Assembly: GCA_033297205.1 (NCBI GenBank)
Contig: MU859061.1
Span: 62,001-126,000, forward strand
Direction: 5' to 3'
Origin: Pseudoneurospora amorphoporcata
Lineage: Eukaryota; Ascomycota; Sordariomycetes; Sordariales; Sordariaceae
Length of the DNA: 64,000 nt
The position numbers and the translations under genes are program-made. This document shows positions 46,172-56,739 of this stretch, piece after piece; the first letter of the stretch is position 1, and every line of letters begins with the position of its first letter. Under the pieces are notes generated by a model that worked only from the letters and a program-made list of their open reading frames with translations, ran no database searches and was not told where the DNA came from.

Positions 46172-48490
46172 CTACGATACCTCCTTTCCCAACCTCTCCA
46201 ACTCCTCTGCAATGAAGCTGCCCGCATTGAGCAGTTCCGTACCACCATAAATCACCCTCCTCTTCGCGCGATCCCCCGTCGTCGTCCTCGCCGCCCACTC
46301 CTGCAAATTGCTATACTCAGCCGTGCTCGCACCACCGACCAAAAACACAATCGCCTCCGAGAATCCCTGTCTTCTCTGGCCAAAGCTGGCCGTTTGACCC
46401 GGACCACTGGACCCTGGCAAGCCACCGGGCCCGCCCAGGGAAGACCCGCCCGCTTGGGCCCGCATGGCGGACGGCTGGGGCATGGTGCCGCGCGCGTTGG
46501 CGCTGCGTGGGTCGAAGTAGAGGTAGTGCTCCGTCTTGGCGATGGCCGAGGAGCTGGCGGCCGAGGGGTCCATGAGGGACTCGGTGATCTTGGTTATCGT
46601 GAGGTCGCGGTCCTCGGGCAAAAAGTTCTTGATGCCGCCGAGGAGGGAGGCGACGTTGTTGGACAGGGCGCCGGTGGGCACGCCGGTTTCCTTGAGGCGG
46701 TCGGTGAGACGGCTGGAGATGGCGGAGAAGCGGTTGAAGAGGTCTGAAGAGCCGGATTGTTGCTGGTTCGAGGTTGAAGGGTTGTTGACGGTGGTGAGCT
46801 GTGTCATCTTTGTCGTGGCGCGGACCCTGTATGATTTCATTAGTATGAACTGGCTGGGAAGTTGTAAAAGAGTAATACTTGCTGCTTAATGTAGGAGAGG
46901 CATGTTGTGTCGCAGCCCTTGGCCGCGAGCGCCTCCTCGAATTGCGTCCACTCCGGGCGAGAGACATCCTGTTCCGTGCTGAGGTACCAAATCACAAAGA
47001 GACGCAGGTAGTCTTCGGGCTTGCCCTTTTCTGCCGTCTTGATCTGATCCAAAACTTGCGCCTTGGTTTGCTTGAACACGTTCTCCTCCAGCTGGAAGTA
47101 GTTATCCAACTGTCGGTTCTGAATTTCGCCAAGGATAGCAGCGAGGATGTTCATGTGCATATCCAAAGTGGCCTTTCTTGCGCGCAGTTCCGGTAGCAGA
47201 GTGACTGCCGCTTTTAGGTGCTGAGCGCTTGCGCCCGAGTCTTGTTCGAAATGATCCAAATCTCTTACGCCAGTCTTCTTTGTGAGCGCATCCGCCTCCT
47301 CCTTGTATTTCGTAAGTTCAATATCGATGTCCTCGGCAACCTGACCATCTTGGTTAGTAACCGTTCTCAGGGTATCTCATCTGCACTTCCTACCTACCTG
47401 AGGGAAAGGCAAACACGAATTCTTGGCCCAGAAGAAATCATCAGCAACCAGGTCATAGGTCTTCTTGTTGGTGCCCTTGGCCGGGTTGTTAGAATCAACA
47501 GGGCTCTCGATTGTGATCCGGTTCGATTCCGACAATCCGAAGACGTCGGCGCATAGACTCTGGTAGGTCCATGAGTGGGACAGCATGGGAATTAGGTCGA
47601 TATTACGGTCCATGATGACGAGCAAGGGCTTTGGTGTTCCGGTGCTGGAAGCTGCCGCCCTATGTGCCGAAAAGAGGTTGTCCTTGGAGTTCAGAATATG
47701 GTCGCGAAGCTTCCGGTCCAACTTCGTCGCAACCATCTCAGCAGCAGCACCCCTTGGGCAGCGAATGATGGGAATAACGCCTAGTGTGACCACCACGCTA
47801 AACAGACCGCTGACGATCCTGTCGATGACCCTATCCAACTCCTCGTCCTGTGTCTTTGCGCTGTTCAATGCCCAGTATGTGTGCTCCTTCTGCATGCCCA
47901 AACTGAACAAGTCCGGCTCGGGAACGATAAAGTTGAGATACTGGTCGAATATTTGGGCAATCTTCTCCGAAGTGCCGGCAGTAGCAGTTTGCGCCGCAAA
48001 GTCCTCCAACAGTGGCCGCGGTACCGAGGAGAGAAAGTTGATGCTGGCAGAGTTGTAGAGGTTCTTCTGCAGATCATTGGTGATTTGCTGGAGATTCTTG
48101 GAGTTTGGTTCGATAAGGTAGATAGCATCGACATCAGGAATCGGTTGCCTGTTGGCCGTAATGGAAACGTGTAGTGTGACGCCCATGGATCGTAGGTCCG
48201 AGACCTGGAGTACTGGGCTGATGACATTGCGCCCAAGTTCGTCAAAGACCAAGATCTTCCATGTGGGAATGTCCTTTAGCAAGGGCGCCGAGGCGGATTG
48301 GAAGCCATTGGAGTCGTCACCGTCGGTCGGTTCGAGAGGTTCGTTGAGGTTCAGGAGCTTCTTGATGGACACTGGAGAGCACGTGTCAGTCCACCGCAAG
48401 ACTGTCTGGTATTGGGAACATTGGGGACAGGAGGCAGCTGAACATACGGATCTGCTTGTCGCGCAGGGAGTTCCCTCGTGTTGGCGCCAT
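46172..48490 (-). CDS. sly1: Sly1, Sec1/Munc18 protein for ER-Golgi fusion
   Basis: Sly1 binds the syntaxin Sed5 (and Ufe1) and promotes SNARE assembly in ER-Golgi transport. Exons are 48448-48490, 47398-48371, 46883-47340 and 46172-46826, giving 709 residues, in the normal range. The N-terminus (RDKQILSIKKLLNLNEP) and VSDLRSMGVTLHVSITANRQPIPDVDAIYLIEP are typical of domain 1. VIPIIRCPRGAAAEMVATKLDRKLRDH and LLVIMDRNIDLIPMLSHSWTYQSL mark the SM core. The C-terminus has AIVFLVGGASTAEYSNLQEW and RRVIYGGTELLNAGSFIAEEL. The exon 3/4 junction keeps phase only with a GC donor (AAGCA|GCAAGT), which gives SYIKQVRATTKM; the nearby GT donor would shift the frame. Confidence 0.96.
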
Positions 48491-51339
48491 GTCTGTGTAT
48501 TAAAGTGATTGATATGCCGGTCGGCAGGAAGTCCGTGAGAAGGATGATTCGGGCCCGAGGTGTTGTAGGCTGTGAGTGTCGAGGCAAGGTAGCTCCCGTC
48601 TTGTTGTCGCAGGTGTGGTGGGGTTTGTGATCCTTTGTGGAATTGTCGCCAGGCTGGCCTCGAGTGGTTGGCCAGATTCAAAGGAAGAGTGCCGTAAGTT
48701 TCCTAAGACGAAAGGGCAAAAGTGTCAGAGTATTACAACACAAGAGTCCAGAATGTCCTTACGTGTTCAACATGTAGAAAAGGAAAGAAGCGATCTCCGT
48801 TGGAAGCTGTGTTGTCCTGGTTCGCAAGGTACCTCTACGGTTCTTGGACCATCTCTCAGTGGACTGTTACCCCTTCCCTTCTGCATCCGCTAGCCTTGCA
48901 GCAAGTTGCAGGAGGTACCTCTACCGCCCTGAGAGCCTTCCCCCACGGTACTATGAGGAGGATTCCGTGTCGTCCACCGGGCCTGCCATGTTCGAATGAC
49001 ACCGCAACCTGTTGGCACCTTCTCTGTCTCTGTTGCGTTTACCTTTGGCTGTTCCGTGGAGGAAACCGTGGGTCATACCATATCGTACGTCTTCTCAGCG
49101 AACAACACTGGCACCTGCTGCGATTTGCACTGGCTCCTGCCTCCAGCTGGTGAGGGCCCACCCAGAACCACCAGCAGACGGTACTTTGGTACTTGTTAAG
49201 GTGCCACTGCCCCCTTCCATTGCCAAGCGCACAGACCACAAAAGCTTTTGCAGGCCTGGAGAACGGCCCGTGGTCGGCCAGTGCCAGGCGAGCGTTGGCG
49301 GCCCGTGAGCGTGCCAGCCAGTCAATGCACTCCCCCGTTGGCAATTCGTTGGGAAGCGCCTGCCCACTGGCGGCACTCACGCACTTGCCCAGTTGCAACC
49401 GTCCCTTTTATGAACGGCGGGACGCACCTGATTTGCGCGACCGCTGCCCACGTCCAACTTTTTCCTTTCAACTCGTCACCCTGACCTGACATCAGCAGCA
49501 TCTCTCCTTTCTTCGACGACCAAATTGTCGCCCTGGTCGCCTTGTCGCATCACCAATCGTCGTCGTACTTAATAATCGCGTCCTTTCTCTTCGTACATCT
49601 TTCCCCTGTTCTGGCAAAGCTGTAAAGGCGATTTAAACGCGCAGGTTTTCTAGACGTCTCAGGCGTTTTCTTCTTGCGCGACCGTCATTCGGAACTCGTC
49701 TCTTTCCCTAGCAGCTGCAGTCGTCCGAATCGACCTGCGGCCCTGGCTTTTGAAGATTATTATCGGAACCTGCCTGCTCACCTGAGTTCAAGGTCAGGGA
49801 CCTCTCCGTTCTTTAACCCGGGATAGAGAGGAAATGCTGTAGCGAACTGCGATAACTTCATCGCTGTTGTCTTCCGCGCGCGCGTGGAGGAGATCGTCGT
49901 GACGAGTTGCTGCGGACGCATTCAGGCACACGTAACCCAACCAGGAGCACGTGCCCCAAGGCGCCAGAACACCACGACAAAGATCGTGCCGAAAACATTC
50001 AGGGTATGCATAATCTTCACCTCTTCCCCAATCCATAACACCTCTGAAAACAAGCACAATACCGTTGTATTTTACCATATCACATGTCCTGCATTTGCCT
50101 GTGATTCAAGCATTCTGGACCTGCAGTCGAATAAGGCTGTGTGAGTCGTCAAGAATCGCGAGTCTCGCAGTGCAGATTATGGGGTTCGTGTTAACCAAAA
50201 GGCCAACAAATCCTCTCGCCAACATCCACCAAAAACGGTACAAGTAACCTGGGCTACCCACCACAGTACCTTGCGTTTTAATCCTGGCAGATGAAACGAG
50301 CAGAGAGAGAGAAAGAGAGAGAGCCAGGCATGTGTGGGGAGAAATACAAAACCAAACGACGACTTGGGGGAGCAACACAAGCACCTGGAAATTGGCAATC
50401 CAGAGACTGCAGCACAAGTCTTTGTCTGATGAGAATGCACAGGGCCAGCAAAGACATCCCATCTTGATTGATATGCTGCGGTCATTTGATGAGCCCTCTG
50501 CAATGGCTGTCAATGACCCCCGGATCTATCAGCCTCGCCCCCTGGTTAATTGTCCCATGCACAACCTGAGATCCAGATTTCACATCAGGGCTGTGTGGCA
50601 GCCAGCCAGCAGCCAGCCCAACAAACACATACACACACACACAGCCTTGGCCTGGAATTTCTGGGAGAAAAGACAAGTGGATGGTGGCTGTTAGTGCAAC
50701 TGGCAATACGCATTTCGGACAGCGAGTGTTGAGGGCATCCACAGCACTGCCAAGGCCTGCGGGTCATGTCACTTTCTTAACAGCACTGCTGCAACTGTTT
50801 GTGCTCGCTGCCCCGCACAACCCATCCACGCCCGACAAACCCCCACAGACTTCACCCACACAACCTACCTACTACTCTAAAAGTTGGAAGAAATTCGATT
50901 CACCTCACATTGAACGCCTCACTCTCACCTTTGTGCCCTCGGCAAAACTTGATTGGAGACGGTGGACACCACGACAATCAAACTGTCGACCAAGGCATCG
51001 CATGGCAATGCACTTGCAGCAAGCTCAATCAAATCGCGTCGTGTGGTTTCCGGACATTCGCCGCGGCTGGCGACCTTGACTTCCCTCTCACCCTGGACGC
51101 CCGCGGTACCTCGACCACTGTTTACGCGTCACCCTTGAATGCCAACATTTTCTGCTACCACGGACAACCGGTTTAACATTTCGACTTGCACCACCACATC
51201 ACTACACCACCATCACTATACCAGCACTATCATTTGGAACAGTGCTTTCTGAAGTGCTATCCTACATTTCAACATCGCTATCAACATCAGCTTGTCGCTG
51301 GAGCTTCACTTGGTGTTGGCTGGCCTTGCCGTCGCTCTC

Positions 51340-51377
<38 letters not shown>

Positions 51378-51963
51378 GGTCTCTTCTCTATCTCTCTATC
51401 TTCATGTCAGATTTCAGTTAGGACATGCGCGAGCTGGATTTTCTAGCTCGCCATCTCCCACTCACTCATTCACGCATCACACTTAAACTGCTGGCAACTT
51501 CTCAGAAGTTGGACTTTCCGCTTGTACATGACGCTGACCCTCTCCCCTTGCAGAACCTCGGACGCTAAGCCGCTTTTCAGCTTGGCATCCATGCTGATTG
51601 GAGCGCGCAATTTGTGCCCCACATTCAACGTTGGAGACACCCCGCTCGTGTAACAAGGCAGCCACTCATTTAACACAGTTTCCGGACTTGCTGTTAAGGG
51701 CACACCTTTGTTTTGTACATTGATACACCCTGTATCAACGACAAAGTGAGTTTCGACTGAGAGTATTCTGCTCAAAATATCCCACTAGATTGGCTTTATC
51801 AGCTTCGTACAAGTCTATTGTTATGATATGGACCGGATGTAGAAAGACTCGCTCCGCATGAGCCCATTGACTGACCACCTTCATTCTCATAGCCCGTCGC
51901 TGCCCCTTTTTTGTTTGTTTGGTTTCTTCCCTTTTGAGCTGAAGTCAGCAATCATCGCCAGTC
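48491..51963. promoter_or_regulatory. 3.5-kb divergent region, sly1 and PNUTS-like gene
   Basis: No gene is supported. The region contains C/T-rich promoter-like DNA (about 49500-49800), a GA-rich patch (50298-50323) and a (TC)n tract (51346-51375). An upstream ATG at 51858 opens a 70-codon frame that overlaps the start of the PNUTS-like gene in another phase. Confidence 0.5.
51346..51375 (+). repeat. (TC)n tract, about 30 nt
   Basis: A perfect dinucleotide repeat about 600 nt upstream of the PNUTS-like start codon. Confidence 0.9.
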
Positions 51964-52070
51964 ATGGACGCCGGTCACCCCAATCACGCTGGGCAATGGG
52001 ACCCCACTTCCTTTCCGGCAGAAAATCCATGGGAACAACAGTTCGCCTTCGCTCCCGAACATGGGCATGA
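51858..52070 (+). promoter_or_regulatory. possible overlapping uORF
   Basis: An ATG 106 nt upstream of the main start opens a 70-codon frame that ends inside the main coding region, in a different phase. It would lower initiation at the main ATG if it is in the mRNA. A CCAG acceptor-like site just before the main ATG could remove it. Confidence 0.3.
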
Positions 52071-55000
52071 GAATGCGTACCACAACCCTGGTGCCTTCAT
52101 CGACTCTCCACAGCAGGTCAGTCCTCAACTGGCCGGTCATGACCAGCAAACAAATACGTATGGTCACTACGACTACTACCCCCAGAACGAAGCGTGGACT
52201 GGGCCTAGCCCTGCGGCCGCGCCTTATGCTCAGGAGTCTTTAGCACAGGAGCATTATGCACCTCCCCAGCAGCACCCACAGCATAATCAACAGCACTCAT
52301 ATGGGAACCATCGTACAATAGACAGTCGGTTCGCTCTTGTTGATCTTCCCCAGGAGACCGAGTATCAGAACCACCATGTCCAAATTCCAGAGAGGCAAGA
52401 GGTGGTCCAAGGTGGCTTTGGCCACGGCGCTGTGCCTCCAAGGCAACAGTCGGCCGATGGCTACCTTCAGGGGCATGTCTCAGAGCAATGGCAGAGGGTG
52501 CCAATGGCGAGCTCAGGTTATGCTACGAATGGAGAGTACCAAAATCCCCTGGCGATGTCACAGCCGGTAAATCATCCACAGCCAGTTGCACACCAACCAC
52601 AACACCAGCCTCAGCATCAGCATCAGCAGCAGCAGCAGCAGGCTCAGCGGCAACAACTGCCATCACAACCGCAATTGCATCAACAGCAACTGCAACACCA
52701 GCAGCCGCAACAAAGGCAAACGCCCACGCCCACTCCCTACCAAGCTGGCCATGGCCCAGTCCAGGGAGGGCTCGCGGGCTACCATCATCCCCAGGGCCAC
52801 CATACCCCCGAGCCCCAACCGACTCAAGCTCACTATATGCAACCCATCAACGGGCAACATATCCAAAACCGCGCTTCTGTGGCACAACTCCCCCCCCAGA
52901 GAACCACTGCAAGTCCTATCCCACTTGCTCACACACCAATCCAAAGCGCCCCCTTACAGCAGAAGCCTGTTCAACCACCGGTTCAGCAGCCAATCCAACA
53001 AAAGATTGCTCCGCGTTCCATGGCCCAGCCTACAGTGCAGCCAATGGTGCAGCATGCAGTGCAACAGGTGGTGCAGACTCCCGCCCACCAGGCTGCTCAG
53101 CCATCACAGTCGGCACAGCCCACGCCGCAACCCCATGCGCAGACCCTCTCACAGGTCCCTCAACACCAGGCACCTCCAAACCAGGTGCTTCAAACCTACC
53201 AACCTCCGACCTCGCAGTCTCAGCCCGTTCAGATCCAATCGTTCCAGGCCGCAGCACCGGAACGGGTGGTCCAGGCTCAGAATACACAACAGACTGTCCA
53301 GTCTCCCCAAACCAATGTGATTTCGGGTGTAAAGCGATCTGGTGATGTGCAGGAAATGCAGACCCTCGCTAAGAAACCGAAGGTGCTACAACCAGCCTCC
53401 GCTATCGCGAATAATAACTCGGCGTACCCTGGTTTCGTATCGGATGTGAATGGGCAAGGGGATGGTGGCGAGGTTGCCGGTCTCTTCACCGTAGATGAGG
53501 ATTTGCTTGACAAGGCAATCGGAACCCCGGGTCGCACCGTCCCAGGAGTGCCGCATCTCGTCATCGATGAATCTCCGGTTCAGCTCAAGAAGGGACCACC
53601 GACTAAACGTTTCGTGACCATTGTGGCAAAACCGGGCAAAGATCCTCTATTTCCTGGTCTTGATCGTGGATGGACACCAGCTGAGTCTCTCAGCAACCAC
53701 GCTGAGGCATATCAGACTGCTAAAGAGGTGCTAGATCGCCAGAGAGCAGATATCAGACTGGATATTGAGATGAAGCGGGCCAAAACAGAGTTGCCGGCGG
53801 ACTGGTGGAAGAAGCTTTCCAAGGGTGAAATCGGAACAGATGCTAAGCAGCGCGGATCACCCCCGCCCGAGCCTACGCTGACAGCAGTGAAAGCAGCTGA
53901 GCTGCTTCGTATTCATCCCGCGCACAAGAAGAACAGAAAAGTCATGCTCCACAGCAGTAATGAATTCGGTGGGTTTGTTGCAGACAAGGTTGCGGCACTA
54001 AGGGCTGCACCAGCGTTTGAGCAGCTTGTGAAGGATGTAAAAAACAAAGGAAAGGGCTCTGCTACTCTCACGCCAGCTACAGTTGAGAGCTTGAAGCAGT
54101 CTCTCCAGCCGTTCAAGACGGAGCTTGAAGCAGCCATTGTTGAGGGACTCAAAGTCGGAGACCCAGTAATCTTGCGGATGGTGAGTGATAGGGGTGTACT
54201 GCCCATTCGTCTACTCAACCTCCTCATCCAGCTCTTCAACCTTGGCGAGGCTACCTCATCGTTGGCCAAGGCAGCTCTTCGCCTTTTTGGTTGTTTCACA
54301 AGCCTTACGCCAGGGCAACTTGAGGCTTGGAAGTTTCAAACCACAAAAAATAAGCTTGAGGGACTGGGTGATCCCGAAATTAGCGAGTTGGTTGCGACTA
54401 TCGTTGCAAATGCCGAAAAGAACGCTGGGAAGGAAAGTCCTGCGGGCAAGTCAAAGAAGGAGGCCAGCGGCGATGCTAAGAAAACTTCTGCCAAGACAAC
54501 AGTCTCAACAAACAAGAGAGCTCGTGAGGATGACACCAATGGTGATGCACGCGCGGCCAAGAAGCCTTCCACAGACGGAAAGCCTCGGGTGGCGACTACT
54601 TTGAATTCGACCAACAATGCCAAAGCTTCATCTACTGGCTCTAAGACGCCTCCAACTACGGCCAAACCAGCTCCAAAACCTTCGGCGCCAACCCCCGCCG
54701 TGACCACAGCGAAGCCTCGTGCTTCTTATCTGCTCCCGGGCAAGACTCGCCCAGCAGCAAAGCCAGCCCCGAAGTCAGAGCCTACAAAGGCCGAACCAGC
54801 GAAAACGTTGGTCAAGGCAGAGGCCGCAAAGTCATCTTCCCCTGCGTCTGCGCCCAAACCAATGGCATCCTCGGCTAGCTACTCGGCAAAGACACCAAAG
54901 ACGAAGGAAGAACCACCGTCCAGCTCCAGGTTTGCGGCACTCTTGGAGGAAATTGCAGCGCCAAAGAAAATCAAAGCCGACGCATCTCCTCCAGCAGAGT

Positions 55001-56739
55001 CCGCGCCCGATCCAAATGAGACGGAAGAGCAGAGGAAGCGCCGCCTACGGAAGGAGGAGCGCCGCAGACTCAATATGAGGGTCGCCTTCAAGAGCGACGA
55101 CCAGTTATGCCAGATCAAGGAGTACACCCTATTCCCCGAGGAGATGGGCCCTCGCCAATCTCGCGATATCCGATCAGATAGTAAGGCGGAAGGCATGGCA
55201 CTCAAAAAGGGTCACGAGGGTGAGCTTCGCCCTTGGGAGGAGCCGGATTCAGTTGATCTAAAGGTTCTTCCGGAGGAAGTGCGAAGAGAAAACTATGTCA
55301 CCGTGGGTGGCAAAAAGGAGTTCCGTACGGAGCAGCAGGCATTCATGGCCGATCGGGAGGCCAACGAACTCATGGTCTTCTACACAGACCCATCAGATAT
55401 TCCGGTTACGCCAAAATCGCCGGCTTACGAGCCTTCGCTTGATGCCGGCTCCGCGTCTGTTCTTCGGCTTCCTGCGGGTCTGGAGTATGATGAGCTCCGT
55501 CATAGGGCTACTGATATAAAGAATTTTGGCGCCCGCCGTGCTATCAACGAGGCCAAGGCTCGGTTGGAGGCTCAGTCTAGCCCGGGTTATGCTGAATTCG
55601 CCAAGACGATAAAATCGATTGACTCGATCACCAGCTCATACCCTGTATATCCTATGCCTGTACAGCAACCGGCCGTTGTGCACGTAGCGCCCGTTTCCGC
55701 GGCCAAGTCGGAGGTCATTCTGCCTATCATCGTGCCAGTGACAACTGAGCCCCCTGAGGTTCGTGATCAGCGGACCTACGAGCTCATCTCTTCTGATAGA
55801 GCTCGTTACTACCGTGATCCGGAGCCGTATGATCCTGCCAATCCCAAGACCGTACGTCGCCGCGACTATCCTGATCCTGTGGTTCAGAAGGCCGCGGATT
55901 ACATGGAGGAGACTGTAGAATATGTCAAGAGGACTATTCCCGAGATCAAACAACAACCTGCTCCGGCGGTTTCTGTTGTGCCAGCTCAGGCTCCAGCTCC
56001 CGCTCAGGCAGCTCAACCAGCGGCAGCCGCCGTTGACTACAGCGCACAATGGGCACAGTATTACGCCCAGCAAACCCAGCAAGGACAACAGCCGGATGCC
56101 CATGGCCTTCAGCAACAGCAGGCTTGGTATGCTCAACATCAGCAGCAACAGGCTCAACAACAGCAGCAACAACAGATTGCCCAGCTCGTTGCTCAACTCC
56201 AGGCTAACCCCGACCCCCAACAAGCCGCCCAGATCCAAAGCCTTATTGCCACTCTAGCCGCCGGTAGCCAGCAACAACCCAATCAGCCCGGCGGCCCTCA
56301 GATCGCCGAGTACCTTATGAGGTGGGCAGCCGGAGCCGGTGGCCAAGCCGGTGCCGCTCATGCTCAACCTGCCGCTCAGCACGGTGGTTACGATCCCTGC
56401 CAAGCTGGCCCAGCCTATGATGACAACGCTCGTGACGGTCGTGATCGCGATAGTTGGGACAATCAGCAGCAGCACCATGGCGGAGGCCGCGACAACTTCC
56501 GTGATCGTCAAGACAGTCGTGATGGACGTGACGGACGTGACGGTAGAGATTCTCAGCAACATCATCGCGGCGATAAGCCCCACTGGAAAAACAAGAAGAA
56601 CCGTGGTGATCGTAATGGCGATGAGGTCCCGGATCATCTCAAGGGCATCAATCGCAGTCTGATTGGTACCAAACAGTGCATTTTCTGGGCGCAGGGGAAG
56701 TGTGCGAAGGGCGATAAATGCACTTTTAGGCATGATTAA
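51964..56739 (+). CDS. large Q-rich CCCH zinc-finger protein, PNUTS/Ppn1-like
   Basis: A single long frame of 1591 residues. Residues 1-500 are extremely Gln/His/Pro-rich. A helical segment at about 720-830 (VEGLKVGDPVILRMVS...NLGEATSSLAKAALRLFG) is where a TFIIS N-terminal-like fold would sit. A Lys/Pro/Ala-rich linker follows. Then RVAF at 1039-1042 lies in MRVAFKSDDQLCQIKEYTLFPEE, a good RVxF protein phosphatase 1 docking motif. A second Gln/Ala-rich part precedes a Gly/Arg/Asp-rich stretch and one CCCH finger at the C-terminus (C-x7-C-x5-C-x3-H in KQCIFWAQGKCAKGDKCTFRHD). This order matches animal PNUTS and relates to fission yeast Ppn1 of the CPF complex, which recruits PP1 to terminating RNA polymerase II. 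The family call is by architecture, not by clear sequence identity. A 51-nt intron-like segment lies at 54181-54231. Confidence 0.88.
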   Translation: MDAGHPNHAGQWDPTSFPAENPWEQQFAFAPEHGHENAYHNPGAFIDSPQQVSPQLAGHDQQTNTYGHYDYYPQNEAWTGPSPAAAPYAQESLAQEHYAPPQQHPQHNQQHSYGNHRTIDSRFALVDLPQETEYQNHHVQIPERQEVVQGGFGHGAVPPRQQSADGYLQGHVSEQWQRVPMASSGYATNGEYQNPLAMSQPVNHPQPVAHQPQHQPQHQHQQQQQQAQRQQLPSQPQLHQQQLQHQQPQQRQTPTPTPYQAGHGPVQGGLAGYHHPQGHHTPEPQPTQAHYMQPINGQHIQNRASVAQLPPQRTTASPIPLAHTPIQSAPLQQKPVQPPVQQPIQQKIAPRSMAQPTVQPMVQHAVQQVVQTPAHQAAQPSQSAQPTPQPHAQTLSQVPQHQAPPNQVLQTYQPPTSQSQPVQIQSFQAAAPERVVQAQNTQQTVQSPQTNVISGVKRSGDVQEMQTLAKKPKVLQPASAIANNNSAYPGFVSDVNGQGDGGEVAGLFTVDEDLLDKAIGTPGRTVPGVPHLVIDESPVQLKKGPPTKRFVTIVAKPGKDPLFPGLDRGWTPAESLSNHAEAYQTAKEVLDRQRADIRLDIEMKRAKTELPADWWKKLSKGEIGTDAKQRGSPPPEPTLTAVKAAELLRIHPAHKKNRKVMLHSSNEFGGFVADKVAALRAAPAFEQLVKDVKNKGKGSATLTPATVESLKQSLQPFKTELEAAIVEGLKVGDPVILRMVSDRGVLPIRLLNLLIQLFNLGEATSSLAKAALRLFGCFTSLTPGQLEAWKFQTTKNKLEGLGDPEISELVATIVANAEKNAGKESPAGKSKKEASGDAKKTSAKTTVSTNKRAREDDTNGDARAAKKPSTDGKPRVATTLNSTNNAKASSTGSKTPPTTAKPAPKPSAPTPAVTTAKPRASYLLPGKTRPAAKPAPKSEPTKAEPAKTLVKAEAAKSSSPASAPKPMASSASYSAKTPKTKEEPPSSSRFAALLEEIAAPKKIKADASPPAESAPDPNETEEQRKRRLRKEERRRLNMRVAFKSDDQLCQIKEYTLFPEEMGPRQSRDIRSDSKAEGMALKKGHEGELRPWEEPDSVDLKVLPEEVRRENYVTVGGKKEFRTEQQAFMADREANELMVFYTDPSDIPVTPKSPAYEPSLDAGSASVLRLPAGLEYDELRHRATDIKNFGARRAINEAKARLEAQSSPGYAEFAKTIKSIDSITSSYPVYPMPVQQPAVVHVAPVSAAKSEVILPIIVPVTTEPPEVRDQRTYELISSDRARYYRDPEPYDPANPKTVRRRDYPDPVVQKAADYMEETVEYVKRTIPEIKQQPAPAVSVVPAQAPAPAQAAQPAAAAVDYSAQWAQYYAQQTQQGQQPDAHGLQQQQAWYAQHQQQQAQQQQQQQIAQLVAQLQANPDPQQAAQIQSLIATLAAGSQQQPNQPGGPQIAEYLMRWAAGAGGQAGAAHAQPAAQHGGYDPCQAGPAYDDNARDGRDRDSWDNQQQHHGGGRDNFRDRQDSRDGRDGRDGRDSQQHHRGDKPHWKNKKNRGDRNGDEVPDHLKGINRSLIGTKQCIFWAQGKCAKGDKCTFRHD
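54181..54231 (+). other. in-phase intron-like segment (possible exitron)
   Basis: The segment runs from GTGAGTGATA to CTCCTCATCCAG, is 51 nt, and has no stop. It starts at a codon boundary, so splicing would remove 17 residues without a frameshift. The branch-like site (CTCAAC) is weak and the length is near the lower limit for Neurospora introns. Confidence 0.3.

Noticed and set aside
46840..46900. GT donor at 46878 with the acceptor before ATGACACAG in sly1
   Set aside because: It would keep phase but remove VRATTK, which fits the Sec1/Munc18 family at this place. The GC-AG alternative keeps it.
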